Assembly (NCBI GenBank): GCA_046262295.1
Contig: JBHENC010000001.1
Coordinates: 1 to 64,000 of the forward strand
Length of the DNA stretch: 64,000 nt
Direction: 5' to 3'
DNA from: JBHENC01 sp046262295
GTDB lineage: Bacteria > Acidobacteriota > Blastocatellia > Pyrinomonadales > Pyrinomonadaceae
This document shows, in pieces, positions 17,546-30,374 of this stretch (the stretch's first letter is position 1; the number at the start of each line of letters is the position of its first letter). The translations under genes and the position numbers were made by a program. The notes beneath the pieces were generated by a model, which made no database searches, was not told the DNA's origin, and worked only from the letters and a program-made list of their open reading frames with translations.

Positions 17546-18847
17546 TTAACCGCGCAGCAATGTGTAGGCGTCGGTGGCGCGCACGGCGGCGGGAAAGTGG
17601 CGGTGCGTGCTCATCATGAAGGCGGACGTGCTGGGGCGTAGTGCATTGCCGTGTGTGGCGGCGATGCGCGCGAGACGGCTGAAGATGGTCGCGCCATAAT
17701 AATAGCCATCCTCGAAACTGACGAGCACATCCGCCGTATGGCGCACGCGCGTGCCGTGCAGCGACGAGAATAGATTGGCGAGCGCATCCGGGTAAACATG
17801 AGCGGCAGTCTGCGCGAACCATGCCGCTTCGGGCGCGTAACCGCGCGCATCCACTTGATTCTCTTGCTTCAATTCACACAGCGCGGATGATAGTTGCAAC
17901 GGATCGCCGTCAAGCTGTTCGTAGCGATAACGTGCGCCCTTCCCGTTCATCTCATGATGAATGCGCGCCGCACCGCGCGGGCTTTTCAACTTGATGGCGT
18001 TATGGCCTTCACGATGAATCGCAAAGTCAACTCCCTTTAATTCGACGAGCGCATCGGCCACCGTTTGCGTGACCTCTTCATCCGGGCAATACAAGGCCGC
18101 GTATCCGCACAGGCCGAACGCAGGCAACGCGACGACGCCCTTTTTGCCGATGCCATGTTTGACAGGCGGAAGACTTTCCTTCGGCACGAAGCTGTTCGTC
18201 GTTTCAAATCCGAGACGGCGCAGGTGCGTTTGCACGGGCACGCGATTATTTTCCTGCAAGTTCATGCCGTGATCCGAGAAAAGCACGATCTCCGTTTCCG
18301 TGCCGCAGAAGGCTTGCAGCTCCGTCAATATCCTGTCGAGCGATTCAAGCGCGACGTGCAACCGCTTGACTCCGCGTATGTGCAAAAGCCCGTCCGTGCC
18401 TTTGAGAAACGCGAAGTAGTCTCTGTCCTGCGGCGCGCGGCGAAAGCGTTCGCGGAAGCGTCGAAAGTCCAAGCGCCAGACCATCTCGGGCGCGACGTAG
18501 ATGAGAAACTCGAACGGTAAGGGCTCTTGATAATCCAGCTCGTCCATATACGACGAAGGCACTTTGTCGGGCGTGCGGCGTCCGATGTATTTGCGCACGC
18601 CGCCGCGCATCTCGCGCGCGTCGCAATCGAAATAAAGGCACTCGTAGCCGAGCGGCGCGGAAGCGTGCAGCATCGTCGAAAGCGCGATGTTCGTCATCGT
18701 CGGGAAAGGCGAAAGCAGACGTGCGGGCGTGCCGAATTGATCGAACAACCCGCGCTCTTTCGCCGCTTCGATGACCTCGAGCGGCACGCCGTCAAGACAC
18801 AACAGCAGGCGGCGCGGGCGCGTTTGCGTTATCAAATTCTTTTCCAT
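17546..18847 (-). CDS. Alkaline-phosphatase-superfamily protein (nucleotide pyrophosphatase/phosphodiesterase type)
   Basis: About 433 residues from the ATG chosen here. LLLCLDGVPLEVIEAA holds the first metal-binding Asp, LSPFPTMTNIALSTML the catalytic Thr/Ser region, and IVLFSDHGMNL the Asp-His metal pair of the alkaline phosphatase/NPP fold. HEMNGKGARYRYE follows. The frame extends upstream to 19036, but that part overlaps the preceding gene; the ATG near 18847 is four bases after that gene's stop and is followed at once by the fold. It has no signal peptide. It probably hydrolyses a phospho- or sulfo-ester, substrate unknown, and is co-transcribed with the TPR gene. Confidence 0.8.
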   Translation of the reverse strand: MEKNLITQTRPRRLLLCLDGVPLEVIEAAKERGLFDQFGTPARLLSPFPTMTNIALSTMLHASAPLGYECLYFDCDAREMRGGVRKYIGRRTPDKVPSSYMDELDYQEPLPFEFLIYVAPEMVWRLDFRRFRERFRRAPQDRDYFAFLKGTDGLLHIRGVKRLHVALESLDRILTELQAFCGTETEIVLFSDHGMNLQENNRVPVQTHLRRLGFETTNSFVPKESLPPVKHGIGKKGVVALPAFGLCGYAALYCPDEEVTQTVADALVELKGVDFAIHREGHNAIKLKSPRGAARIHHEMNGKGARYRYEQLDGDPLQLSSALCELKQENQVDARGYAPEAAWFAQTAAHVYPDALANLFSSLHGTRVRHTADVLVSFEDGYYYGATIFSRLARIAATHGNALRPSTSAFMMSTHRHFPAAVRATDAYTLLRG

Positions 18848-18851
18848 GCTA

Positions 18852-20159
18852 CTACTTCCCCTTCTCATTTCTGTACGCCTCGCGTAAACCGCGCTTCGCC
18901 GATTCCTGCGAATCGTAAACATTCGGGCGCGCGAGCACCGCGCGATATTCTGCGAGCGCATCATTTCTGCGCCCTGCCAGATCGAGCGACTGTGCGGCAC
19001 GCAGACGCGCCGTTGTTGCGAGTCCCGCTTCGGCATCCTTCACATTCGCCGCCGCCTGAAACTCTTTCGCTGCCCGCGTGAACTGTTCCGCCGCAAATAA
19101 AGCGACGCCGTAGGCGAAATGAATCTGGTCGAGCGAGCGCGTCGTAGTGTTTGAAGATGCCTTTCGTGATTGGGTGTCCGGCGTTGCGAGCAGCGCATCG
19201 AAGATCGTGAAGGCTTCGCGTTGATGTTCGGCAGCAGCAGCGGGCATCAACGCTTGCTCTGACTTTGCGACAGAGACGAGCGCATCGGCGGCTTCCAGTT
19301 TGAAGAGATAATTGCGCGTGTATTTGGCGCTTAGCTCGCGCGCATAGGTGAGGGCTTCCGCATAACGCCCTTCCGCTTTGAGAACGGCGATCAGCACAAC
19401 TTTCGCATCGTCCTGCGCCCAGCGACCTTCGCGCGCGACACGTTCGAGCGCCTCTATGCCGCGCCGTTTCGAGCCGCGCGCCCCGCCGATGCTCGCCAGC
19501 AACTTCACGGGCAGCGGCAAGCCTCCGACAACATAATCGTAAAGACCTATCGAGACTTCCGCATCGTGATAATTCGGATCGAGCTTCAGGACTTCACGAT
19601 GACGGTCAACACCGCTCGAACCGTCGCGCAGCGCGGCGATGAACCGACGCTCGACCGCTCCGGCAAACGCCGCCTTCAGGCTCTCCGTCGCGCCCAGAAA
19701 ATAAAGGCCTTCGATGTCGCGCGGATTCTGCTTGAGCCGCGCTTTGGCAAGCTGCGCCGCCGTGCGCGTGTACGCGCGAAACTGCTCGATGATGCGCGGG
19801 TCAACATTCTCTTCGGTCTTCGCGTAAAAGGACTGCGTGTTGTAAAGCGAAGATTGCAAGCGGCGCGAATCATTCAGAGTCTGCACCCACAAACTCGCCG
19901 CGAGAAATTGCGCCCCCGCCGGATGATCCGGGAACGCGCGCGCCATTTCACTGAAATCACGCCGCGCCGCGTCGTAATCCAAATTGTAGAGCGCATCAAA
20001 GCCCTGCTTGCGTAGTTCTTCAAAGCGCGCGTGCTCGCCAACCGCGATCTTCTCTGCCGCCTGCGCGGGCTTTATCAATTGTTGTTCGCGCGCGGTTGAT
20101 GAAGTGAGCAGTAAAAGTATTAGCGCCATCATAATCAGGCATGACTGCACATTAATCAT
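18852..20159 (-). CDS. Secreted TPR-repeat protein
   Basis: A 435-residue protein with an N-terminal signal or anchor (CLIMMALILLLLTSS) and several tetratricopeptide-like helix pairs, for example ELRKQGFDALYNLDYDAARR, PRDIEGLYFLGATESLKAAF and QIHFAYGVALFAAEQFTRAA followed by AKEFQAAANVKDA. Such proteins act as periplasmic or surface scaffolds; no enzymatic motif is seen. It is the first gene of a two-gene unit with the phosphatase-fold protein, which begins four bases downstream, so a linked role is likely. Confidence 0.75.
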   Translation of the reverse strand: MINVQSCLIMMALILLLLTSSTAREQQLIKPAQAAEKIAVGEHARFEELRKQGFDALYNLDYDAARRDFSEMARAFPDHPAGAQFLAASLWVQTLNDSRRLQSSLYNTQSFYAKTEENVDPRIIEQFRAYTRTAAQLAKARLKQNPRDIEGLYFLGATESLKAAFAGAVERRFIAALRDGSSGVDRHREVLKLDPNYHDAEVSIGLYDYVVGGLPLPVKLLASIGGARGSKRRGIEALERVAREGRWAQDDAKVVLIAVLKAEGRYAEALTYARELSAKYTRNYLFKLEAADALVSVAKSEQALMPAAAAEHQREAFTIFDALLATPDTQSRKASSNTTTRSLDQIHFAYGVALFAAEQFTRAAKEFQAAANVKDAEAGLATTARLRAAQSLDLAGRRNDALAEYRAVLARPNVYDSQESAKRGLREAYRNEKGK

Positions 20160-20213
20160 CTACGTCTCCCCGGTTAGCGAAGTGAACTTCAATACCATTC
20201 TTTCAATGACAAT

Positions 20214-21065
20214 TTAGCGCGACGCAGTGGCCGCGTTGACGCTTATCAACGCATCTTTTTGTAAAAAGACTTCAAAACGCCTGCCCGCCGGAAGAACGGC
20301 GTTTTCACCTTTTTTGAATCCGCGCATCAGGATTGCCGGAGCGAAGAAAGGGGCAAAGACAATGATCGGCGCAAGCAGTGCTCCGGTAACGGCAGTCCCT
20401 GCGGCAATCTCTGCCGCGTGGCTCTCACCCCTTGTCGTGCCGCTCGCAACTTGCAGCGGAAGCAGTTGCCCATCTGCGGCGACGACATCCTGCACGCTCC
20501 ACGCAAGGCGGCCGCCGCGTCCCCAGCTTTTGCTTCGAGTCGCTTTGACAATACGGCCTGTCACCAGTGCCCCGTTCTCTATGGCCGTTACGCCATTTAC
20601 CTTCACCGACCGCAAAACGCGAAAGCTGAGCAGGCTGCCGCTTTCGACATCTGCGGAACTGACGCTATGCGCAAGCTCGATTTCGAGCGGCGTTCCGGCT
20701 GTCAATTTCACTTCTATCTTTTTCGGCAACACGGGCACAGCGTCAATCAATTGATTGCTTATCGGCGAGATGCTCGAAGCGTTAACCATTGCGAGAATCA
20801 CAGCGTCCGGCACATTGGCTGCTTTGAGTCTCTGCAACGCGGCGGGCGCTGTATCGAATTTGCCAATCGAAGTTTTGATCTTCGCAACGACGATTTCCGG
20901 CGACAGCCCCGCCTTCAGCATCTCCAGCACGTCCTCATTGCTTAACGCAACGCTTGCCGCTTGCGCTTGAGTCTTCGTCCCGGATTGCACGTTACCGACA
21001 GCCAACAAGATCATTTGTTGGCCGGATAGCAGCAATGCTAAAACTACGATAATGATTCTTCTCAT
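20214..21065 (-). CDS. Secreted protein of unknown function
   Basis: 283 residues with an N-terminal signal segment (IIIVVLALLLSGQQMILLAVG). A small helical module (LSNEDVLEMLKAGLSPEIVV ... FDTAPAALQRLKAANVPDAV) follows; this is a motif I associate with acidobacterial secreted proteins. A beta-rich middle part (IEVKLTAGTPLEIELAHSVS ... GALVTGRIVKA) comes next, resembling domains that bind or modulate other envelope factors. A glycine/alanine hydrophobic segment (about 215-245) may insert in a membrane. Not assigned to a characterised family. Confidence 0.6.
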   Translation of the reverse strand: MRRIIIVVLALLLSGQQMILLAVGNVQSGTKTQAQAASVALSNEDVLEMLKAGLSPEIVVAKIKTSIGKFDTAPAALQRLKAANVPDAVILAMVNASSISPISNQLIDAVPVLPKKIEVKLTAGTPLEIELAHSVSSADVESGSLLSFRVLRSVKVNGVTAIENGALVTGRIVKATRSKSWGRGGRLAWSVQDVVAADGQLLPLQVASGTTRGESHAAEIAAGTAVTGALLAPIIVFAPFFAPAILMRGFKKGENAVLPAGRRFEVFLQKDALISVNAATASR

Positions 21066-21142
21066 ACGATACTCCTTATGAGCCTACTCATCGGCGGCGC
21101 GAGGCAATTCGCAAAAGGCGCTTGGTAATCAGGCCGCCAAAG

Positions 21143-22321
21143 TTATTTTGTAAAACTCTCCAAATATTTCACGCCCGCGCCGGTGTTGAAGAGAACCACA
21201 CGGTCATCCGCGCCGACGAAACCCTCGTTCATCAGCTTGCGCAAGGCTGGCAAACAGGCCGCGCCTTCCGGTGCGACGAATAGGCCTTCCGCTGCGCCGA
21301 TTTCGCCTGCGGCGGCGATCAACTCTTCATCCGTCACGCTGACGGCGTGGCCGCCCGATGCGCGTATCGCGTCGAGAATCAGAAAGTCTCCGATGGCTTT
21401 GGGCACACGCAAGCCCGAAGCGGTCGTCGCGGCATTCGGAAACTCTTCGGCGAATCGCTTGCCTTCTTCAAACGCGCGGACGATGGGAGCGCAACCCGTT
21501 GATTGCACAGTGACCATGCGCGGGCGTTTAGTGCCGATCCAATTCATTCTTTCCATCTCGTCAAAAGCTTTCCACATCCCTATGAGTCCCGTGCCGCCGC
21601 CCGTCGGATAAATGATGACATCCGGCAACGTCCAATCGAGCTGTTCGGCGAGTTCGTAGCCGAGCGTCTTTTTGCCTTCGACGCGGTAAGGCTCTTTCAG
21701 AGTAGAAACGTCGAACCATCCTTCGGCTTCCTTACGCCGCCCGACTTCCGCGCCGCAATCCGTTATCAAGCCGTCCATCAAAGTCACGTGTGCGCCCGTT
21801 TGTTCGCATTCGATGATGTTGGCGCGCGGCGTATCCTTCGGCATAAAGATATGCGCTTCAATTCCGGCGCGTGCGGCGTAGGCGGCGAGCGCGCCCGCCG
21901 CGTTTCCGGCAGACGGCACGGCCAATTTTTTCATGCCGAGTTCTTTCGCCATCGAAACGGCCGCCGTCATGCCGCGCGCCTTAAAACTCTGCGTCGGATT
22001 CTGCGACTCATCCTTGATTAACAGATTCTCGATCCCGACTTTTGCGCCGAGCCTTTCCGCACGCAGGAGAGGCGTCCAGCCTTCGCCGAGCGAGACGATG
22101 TTTTCGTCTCTTTCGACGGGCAACACTTCGCGGTAGCGCCATAAATCTGCGGCGCGCGTGCGTAAAGATTCTTTTGTCAAAGTGCGCGCGGCCTTCTCCA
22201 GATCGTAACGAACGAGCAAAGGTTTGCCGCATTGCGTGCAGAGGTTTTGCAAGCGCCGTGCCTCGTGCCGCAGGCCGCACGCGCCGCATTCCAGATGTGT
22301 GACATTCATAATTGATTTCAT
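21143..22321 (-). CDS. thrC: Threonine synthase
   Basis: 392 residues. It converts O-phosphohomoserine to threonine with PLP. An N-terminal zinc-ribbon (Cys12, Cys15, Cys28, Cys31), common in this ThrC subtype, precedes the fold-type II PLP domain. The Schiff-base lysine is Lys114 in NPTQSFKARG. VPSAGNAAGALAAYAARAG and the phosphate-binding loop YPTGGGTGLIGMWKA are clear. No other Thr-pathway gene lies nearby, and no Thr/Ile leader or terminator was found in the 286-bp upstream gap. It is divergent from the HAD hydrolase gene. Confidence 0.93.
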   Translation of the reverse strand: MKSIMNVTHLECGACGLRHEARRLQNLCTQCGKPLLVRYDLEKAARTLTKESLRTRAADLWRYREVLPVERDENIVSLGEGWTPLLRAERLGAKVGIENLLIKDESQNPTQSFKARGMTAAVSMAKELGMKKLAVPSAGNAAGALAAYAARAGIEAHIFMPKDTPRANIIECEQTGAHVTLMDGLITDCGAEVGRRKEAEGWFDVSTLKEPYRVEGKKTLGYELAEQLDWTLPDVIIYPTGGGTGLIGMWKAFDEMERMNWIGTKRPRMVTVQSTGCAPIVRAFEEGKRFAEEFPNAATTASGLRVPKAIGDFLILDAIRASGGHAVSVTDEELIAAAGEIGAAEGLFVAPEGAACLPALRKLMNEGFVGADDRVVLFNTGAGVKYLESFTK

Positions 22322-22607
22322 CCTTTCAAGATTGTTCGATTCTGCGTAAAGATAACGATTACTGCGATTCAGCCGACGTGGAAACTTTGCTGCGATTAGC
22401 GAGGCCCGCTTTCCTGTCGACCAAAATTTCGTGTTTGCGAGATTCTCGCGTCCGTTCCCGTATCTTACTTTGTTGACGCCGTTTTCCGTCAGTTGGAGCG
22501 TCCACCTTGCACCCGCCGGAGGTTTGCCGGGCTGAAAGGAAAGAACGACATTCGGAAACTCTGCTTCTGCCTTTTACTTTTTTGGCATTTCCTTTTACCT
22601 TCGCTTT

Positions 22608-23510
22608 ATGCCTGTGAAACTTCTGGCGCTCGATATGGACGGCACGCTGCTCAATTCGCGCGGCGATCTGTCACAGCGTAACCGCGCGGCGATTGACAAC
22701 GCACGTGCGTCAGGCGTGCTCGTTGCGCTCGTCACCGGACGCCGCTTTCGTGACGCCCGCCCGCTCGCGCTCGAACTAGGTCTTAATGTGCCCGTTATCT
22801 CTCACAACGGCGCGCTCACCAAACACGCGCGCACGCTGGAGACGGTTGCGGCGAAACTTTTGCCGCTCGAAGCCGCGCGCGAAGTGCTGCGCATCGCACG
22901 CGAGGCAAACGCAGATGCGATGATTAGCGACGATCCGCAAGGCTTCGGGTTATTGCTTTACGATCACATCAGCGAAGGCAATCAGGCGCTCGCAAAATAT
23001 ATCGCGTGGTCGCGCCGCATCGTCGGAGACAGCGCCGCCGAGAGCGTCCGCCGCGTCGCGTCGCTTGAAGCGTATCTCGATCACGCGCCGATTCACATCG
23101 CGTTCTCAGGCACTTGCGCGCACGTGAAATCTTTAATGGAAAGTTTGCAGCGCACGATAGGAAACAATGTACAGGTTCTCGGCACAATCTATCCGCAGCA
23201 GGATTTCGCGCTGCTTGACGTGTTGCACCCCGAAGCGTCGAAGGGCACGGGGATCGCCGCCGTCGCTGCCGAATATGGAGCGCAACCCGCCGAAGTAATG
23301 GCCGTCGGCGATAACCACAACGACTTGGAGATGCTGCGCTACGCGGGCACGAGCGTGCTGATGGGCAACGCCGAAGCGAGTTTGCGCGACACGCTTGCGG
23401 ACGCGCACATCACGGCGAGCAACGACGAAGACGGCGTCGCCCTCGCCATCGAAAAGTTTATTCTGTCCGACCCGCTCCGCGTAGCGGAAACAGCGCAGAC
23501 GAACGCATAA
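22608..23510 (+). CDS. Cof-type HAD-superfamily phosphatase
   Basis: 300 residues. HAD motif I is LLALDMDGTLLNS (nucleophile Asp near residue 8), motif II VALVTGRRF, and motif IV MAVGDNHNDLEMLRYAG. The C2-type cap (about 85-190) places it in the Cof family, which dephosphorylates sugar phosphates, nucleotide phosphates or cofactors such as PLP precursors. Substrate cannot be told. It is followed 45 bp downstream by the cyclophilin gene on the same strand. Confidence 0.88.
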   Translation: MPVKLLALDMDGTLLNSRGDLSQRNRAAIDNARASGVLVALVTGRRFRDARPLALELGLNVPVISHNGALTKHARTLETVAAKLLPLEAAREVLRIAREANADAMISDDPQGFGLLLYDHISEGNQALAKYIAWSRRIVGDSAAESVRRVASLEAYLDHAPIHIAFSGTCAHVKSLMESLQRTIGNNVQVLGTIYPQQDFALLDVLHPEASKGTGIAAVAAEYGAQPAEVMAVGDNHNDLEMLRYAGTSVLMGNAEASLRDTLADAHITASNDEDGVALAIEKFILSDPLRVAETAQTNA

Positions 23511-23555
23511 AGCACTTTAACGATTTTTCTTTATTCAGAAGGAGAGACACAGAAC

Positions 23556-24038
23556 ATGGCAAACCGCACCGCAGTTATTCAAACCAACAAAGGCACGATT
23601 CGCTTCGAGTTGCTGGAAGAAGACGCGCCGAACACGACCGATAATTTTATCAAGCTCGCCGAGCGCGGCTATTACGATGGCATCATTTTTCATCGCGTCA
23701 TCAAAGGCTTTATGATTCAGGGCGGCGACCCGACCGGCACGGGCCGGGGCGGTGAAGCGGCTTCCGGCGGCAAATTCAAAGACGAAATAAACAGCACGTC
23801 GGAAGTTTACAAACGCGGGTACAAGGCCGGAACGGTGGCGATGGCGAACGCCGGGCCGAACACCAACGGCTCGCAGTTTTTCATCATGCACGTTGATTAT
23901 CCGCTGCCGCCCAACTACACCATCTTCGGGCGCGTCACCGAAGGACAGGACGTAATTGACGCCATCGCCACGACCGAGACGGATCGCAGCGACAAGCCCA
24001 CATCGCCCGTCACGATGGACAAAGTCACAATAGAGTAG
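23556..24038 (+). CDS. Peptidyl-prolyl cis-trans isomerase, cyclophilin type
   Basis: A 160-residue single-domain cyclophilin without signal peptide, so probably cytoplasmic. The catalytic segment is IIFHRVIKGFMIQGGDPTGTG (Arg in FHR), followed by GTVAMANAGPNTNGSQFFI and the loop YTIFGRVTEGQDV. It accelerates proline isomerisation in protein folding. A GGAGAG Shine-Dalgarno lies upstream. It is the last plus-strand gene before a convergent terminator hairpin. Confidence 0.93.
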   Translation: MANRTAVIQTNKGTIRFELLEEDAPNTTDNFIKLAERGYYDGIIFHRVIKGFMIQGGDPTGTGRGGEAASGGKFKDEINSTSEVYKRGYKAGTVAMANAGPNTNGSQFFIMHVDYPLPPNYTIFGRVTEGQDVIDAIATTETDRSDKPTSPVTMDKVTIE

Positions 24039-24080
24039 CCGGAAAATCGCAGCTCGATTTATGGTTTCTGCTATCGCGTG

Positions 24081-24117
24081 CCGTGCTGATCCAAGTGTTC
24101 AAGTTGAATCAGCACGG
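24081..24117. terminator. Convergent terminator hairpin
   Basis: CCGTGCTGAT (24081-24090) pairs with ATCAGCACGG (24108-24117) around a 17-base loop, extendable at the base. It lies between the cyclophilin stop (24038) and the end of the convergent Asp-box gene (24135). Confidence 0.6.
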
Positions 24118-24134
24118 CGCGTATTTTCGTGCAC

Positions 24135-27620
<3,486 letters not shown>

Positions 27621-28580
27621 TTAAGATTTCTCGAAGGAGGCAGGACTGGCTGCCAGAAAAATTCGCAAGTGCGGATAATCGAAAGTGATCGTGAACCGGC
27701 TCAGCACATCGCTCCCGATCAGCTTGCTCACCTCTTCCGTCGCGCCGCAGCAAACCAGCGTCAGGTTCTTCAATTTGAAAGGCCCGATCTCCAGAGCCTC
27801 CGCCGTGCCGACGTATCCGCTCACCGGCTGCCCCAAACCATTTCCGGTCGTCGCCTGCCGCACATTGCCCGTCGTTTGCTTGATTATCGGATGGTCAACC
27901 GCATCATTCGAGCCGGAATCAATCAGGAAGCGATCAGTGATTGGCGGAACACCTTTAACTTCGAGCTGCGCTTTGATGAACGGCCAATTCTTTGCAATCT
28001 CAATCGGAATCAAAGTGCCGGGCAGAGCGTCTTTGGTTTCGGGGTCTCTGATTATTAGCTGCTGACGAGTGTAATCAACGGTCACTATAAAACGGCTCAA
28101 AAATTCATAGCCGAGAATACCGTCAACGGGTCTTCCGACTACGGAAGTTAAGCCCGACAAATCTATCGAGGCGAATTCGTAATGAGCGGAGTTTAGTTCG
28201 CCGATCTTAAGGCTCACGTCATGGATTAGATTGATCTGTATTCTGCCCGCGCCCGCGCCCTGCACGGAAGATATGCCAGCCGTCTTTAGACCTAACGCAT
28301 CGGCAACTTTTTTATCAACCAGCATTCTTGAAGAGCCGCTGTCGAGAACGAACCAGAGCGGGCGCGAGCCATTCAACTGCGCTTGCAGGAAAACCAATTT
28401 ATCAACTCGCTGGAACGAAACCCTAACAGCTTGAGTGTTCGCGGAAGAAGTCGGCGTCGCTTCCGAACCGGCGCAGGCGGCGGCGACGACGGCCAGAGCA
28501 CAGAGCGCGCAGGACGGACTGATAAGCAGAACGGAAATCAGGAATCTCGCAAAAAGAGAGTCCGGCACTGCTGGCATCAT
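27621..28580 (-). CDS. Secreted retropepsin-like aspartyl protease
   Basis: 319 residues with an N-terminal signal segment. It has two aspartyl-protease lobes: WFVLDSGSSRMLVDKKVADALGL holds the first DSG, and DRFLIDSGSNDAVDHP the second. VDGILGYEFLSRFIVTVDY and LIGSDVLSRFTITFDYPH are the paired hydrophobic-glycine flaps typical of the bacterial pepsin/retropepsin-like family. It is probably periplasmic. The stop codon touches the start codon of the Asp-box protein, so the pair is likely one transcript; the partner may be a substrate or a co-secreted factor. Confidence 0.85.
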   Translation of the reverse strand: MMPAVPDSLFARFLISVLLISPSCALCALAVVAAACAGSEATPTSSANTQAVRVSFQRVDKLVFLQAQLNGSRPLWFVLDSGSSRMLVDKKVADALGLKTAGISSVQGAGAGRIQINLIHDVSLKIGELNSAHYEFASIDLSGLTSVVGRPVDGILGYEFLSRFIVTVDYTRQQLIIRDPETKDALPGTLIPIEIAKNWPFIKAQLEVKGVPPITDRFLIDSGSNDAVDHPIIKQTTGNVRQATTGNGLGQPVSGYVGTAEALEIGPFKLKNLTLVCCGATEEVSKLIGSDVLSRFTITFDYPHLRIFLAASPASFEKS

Positions 28581-28852
28581 GATATTCCTGTTTAGCCCTT
28601 AGATTATAGACGGAAGAATTACGTCATGGATTATAACCGTTAAGGCTGGCCTCAATGCAATCTCAAAAGTTTACCGGGAAGACACGCGCCGGAGCCGTCC
28701 GCTTCGCCTAATGTTACAATCAAATTTAAGCTGGTAAGGGGCGCATAGCGAACGCTACGCAATAAAGGCGTTGGCGTTCTAGCGCAAGTCGCCTCGCGCA
28801 TGAAACCGAACGCAACTTAACAGCGTAAAAGCACCGGAAAGGAAGGATCAAG

Positions 28853-29458
28853 ATGAACCGCTCAATTTTCGCAGCCGGACTGTTGATGATCTCGTTTATG
28901 ACGAATAATTCAGCCGACGCGCAAACCGCAAACACTCAAAACACTACGGCGCAAACTGCGACCGCGCCGCAAACCGCCGACGCGCCAATCGTCCCAGCGG
29001 CGAATCCCGCCGATGTCGCTTCGCTGGACGCGATTATGCGCGCCGTTTACGACGTAATCTCCGGGCCTGTGGGCAAGAAACGCGATTGGAATCGTATGCG
29101 CTCGCTGTTCATTCCGGGCGCGCGCCTTATTCCAACAGGCCAACGACCGACGGGCGAAGTCGCCGCGCGCGTCGTTGACGTTGAAGGATACATCGCAAGG
29201 TCTGGCGATTATCTTGAAAAGAATGGTTTCTTCGAGCGCGAGGCGGCGCGGCGCACGGAGCAGTACGGCAACATCGCGCACGTCTTCAGCACCTACGAAT
29301 CGCGCCACAAGGCCGACGATTCGAAGCCGTTTGCGCGCGGCATCAACAGCTTTCAACTCGTGAACGACGGCAAACGCTGGTGGGTCGTGACCATCTTCTG
29401 GCAGGAAGAAACGTCCGCGAATCCGCTGCCGCAAAAGTATCTCGAAACAAGAAACTGA
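28853..29458 (+). CDS. Secreted NTF2-like (SnoaL/DUF4440-type) protein
   Basis: 201 residues. A signal peptide (FAAGLLMISFMTNNSADAQ) and an Ala/Thr/Gln low-complexity stretch to about residue 50 lead into an NTF2-like cone. Typical elements are LDAIMRAVYDVISGPVGKKR, RMRSLFIPGARLI, a long helix (YIARSGDYLEKNGFFERE) and the final strands INSFQLVNDGKRWWVVTIFW. No catalytic residues are predictable. AGGAAGGA lies just upstream of the ATG. Confidence 0.78.
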   Translation: MNRSIFAAGLLMISFMTNNSADAQTANTQNTTAQTATAPQTADAPIVPAANPADVASLDAIMRAVYDVISGPVGKKRDWNRMRSLFIPGARLIPTGQRPTGEVAARVVDVEGYIARSGDYLEKNGFFEREAARRTEQYGNIAHVFSTYESRHKADDSKPFARGINSFQLVNDGKRWWVVTIFWQEETSANPLPQKYLETRN

Positions 29459-29654
29459 AGCGCGCCGTTCAAAAGCTATCGCCGGTTGTACGCGACGAAG
29501 ACGATTCTTTCGACAAACAAGTGGGACAAAGGCTTGCCCGCCGAACAACTCGCCACACGCCGCACGGTGCTTTCGCCAACCCTCGCCGCGACACCGGCAG
29601 CCGTTCTATAGAAATCTTGTAATTGCAACAAATCGGCGCACGGTTTAAGCTATG

Positions 29655-30298
29655 TTAGATTTTTTCGCTCTTAGATAGGGTAGCTCGTTATGAAAAGAAT
29701 CTTTCTTCCTCCGTTCATTATTATCAGTTTCTTACTTCTGTTCTCCAATGTAGTGCTTGGCTGCGGATGCGTCGGTATGCCAGAGAAGCCTACTCCTGAA
29801 CAAGCTAGAGCCATGCTTATCAAGGACTTTAATGGAGCCTCCGCTGTCTTCTCCGGCGAGGTCATTGCACTCAATACTTTTAAGGTGAAGTTCAAGGTTG
29901 ATAAATTGTGGAAAGGCGATATTGGCGACGAGATCACCATGTCAACGGGAGCTAAAGATAATGGTGATGGCACATACACGTCCTCAAGTTGCGATTACCA
30001 TTTTAAGTTGGGTGAGAAGTATATGGTATATGCTTATGGAGCTTCTTCTAAAGAAGTGCAAGCCTATGCCTGCACTCGAACGAGGCCATTGAATTACGCT
30101 GAGCAGGAAACGAAAGATTTGGATGAAGTCTGGCCGCACGTAAAGAAGAATCAAGAACCGGGAAATGGAGATAAAGTAGAATCCTTATCCCCAATGAGAA
30201 AATCTAACAACGCCATGCAGCCGACTTTGAATAGCACTGCTTTCATGCGCGAGACTTGGCCGTAATCAGGTTGAGGGCGTGGCGGCTGATGACGGGCG
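29655..30298 (+). mobile_element. Integron-type gene cassette with an NTR-like lipoprotein gene
   Basis: The 5' boundary is G/TTAGATTTT at 29654-29663. The first attC core at the 3' end is preceded by AAAA (AAAATCTAAC, 30199-30208), which is the exact complement of GTTAGATTTT over ten bases. The 3' boundary is inside GGTAGAT (30298-30304). The unit carries one gene, whose AT-rich composition contrasts with the GC-rich genes around it. No integrase was seen. Confidence 0.75.
29690..30265 (+). CDS. Lipoprotein with TIMP/NTR-like domain (cassette gene)
   Basis: 191 residues. A signal peptide ends in a lipobox (VVLGC, Cys near residue 24), and the mature protein begins CGCVG, like the N-terminal CxC of TIMP/netrin-type domains. 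FSGEVIAL, VKFKVDKLWKGDIGDEITM, CDYHFKLGEKYMVYA and ACTRTRPL follow the bacterial NTR-like pattern. The last 25 residues or so (SNNAMQPTLNSTAFM) are translated from the attC site, and the stop codon lies inside it, as is common in cassettes. Its role is unknown; an envelope-binding or protease-inhibitor function is possible but not shown. Confidence 0.75.
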   Translation: MKRIFLPPFIIISFLLLFSNVVLGCGCVGMPEKPTPEQARAMLIKDFNGASAVFSGEVIALNTFKVKFKVDKLWKGDIGDEITMSTGAKDNGDGTYTSSSCDYHFKLGEKYMVYAYGASSKEVQAYACTRTRPLNYAEQETKDLDEVWPHVKKNQEPGNGDKVESLSPMRKSNNAMQPTLNSTAFMRETWP

Positions 30299-30304
30299 GT
30301 AGAT
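30202..30304 (+). mobile_element. attC recombination site 2
   Basis: Core ATCTAAC (fits RYYYAAC), spacer AACGCC, then AT[G]CAGCCG[A]C on the gene-proximal arm. The distal arm is GGCGGCTGAT, spacer GACGGGC, core GGTAGAT, one base off GTTRRRY. Bracketed bases are unpaired when the arms fold, at the same positions as in attC 1. The length of 103 bp is in the attC range. Confidence 0.75.
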
Positions 30305-30374
30305 TATTAGCATCTGAGTTACCATTGAATTTCCGTTAAATTAAGTTGTCCGTTGATTGAAAGGTATATGGAAG

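Noticed and set aside
22322..22607. Thr/Ile leader attenuator before thrC
   Set aside because: No peptide rich in Thr or Ile codons and no terminator with a T-run on the minus strand.
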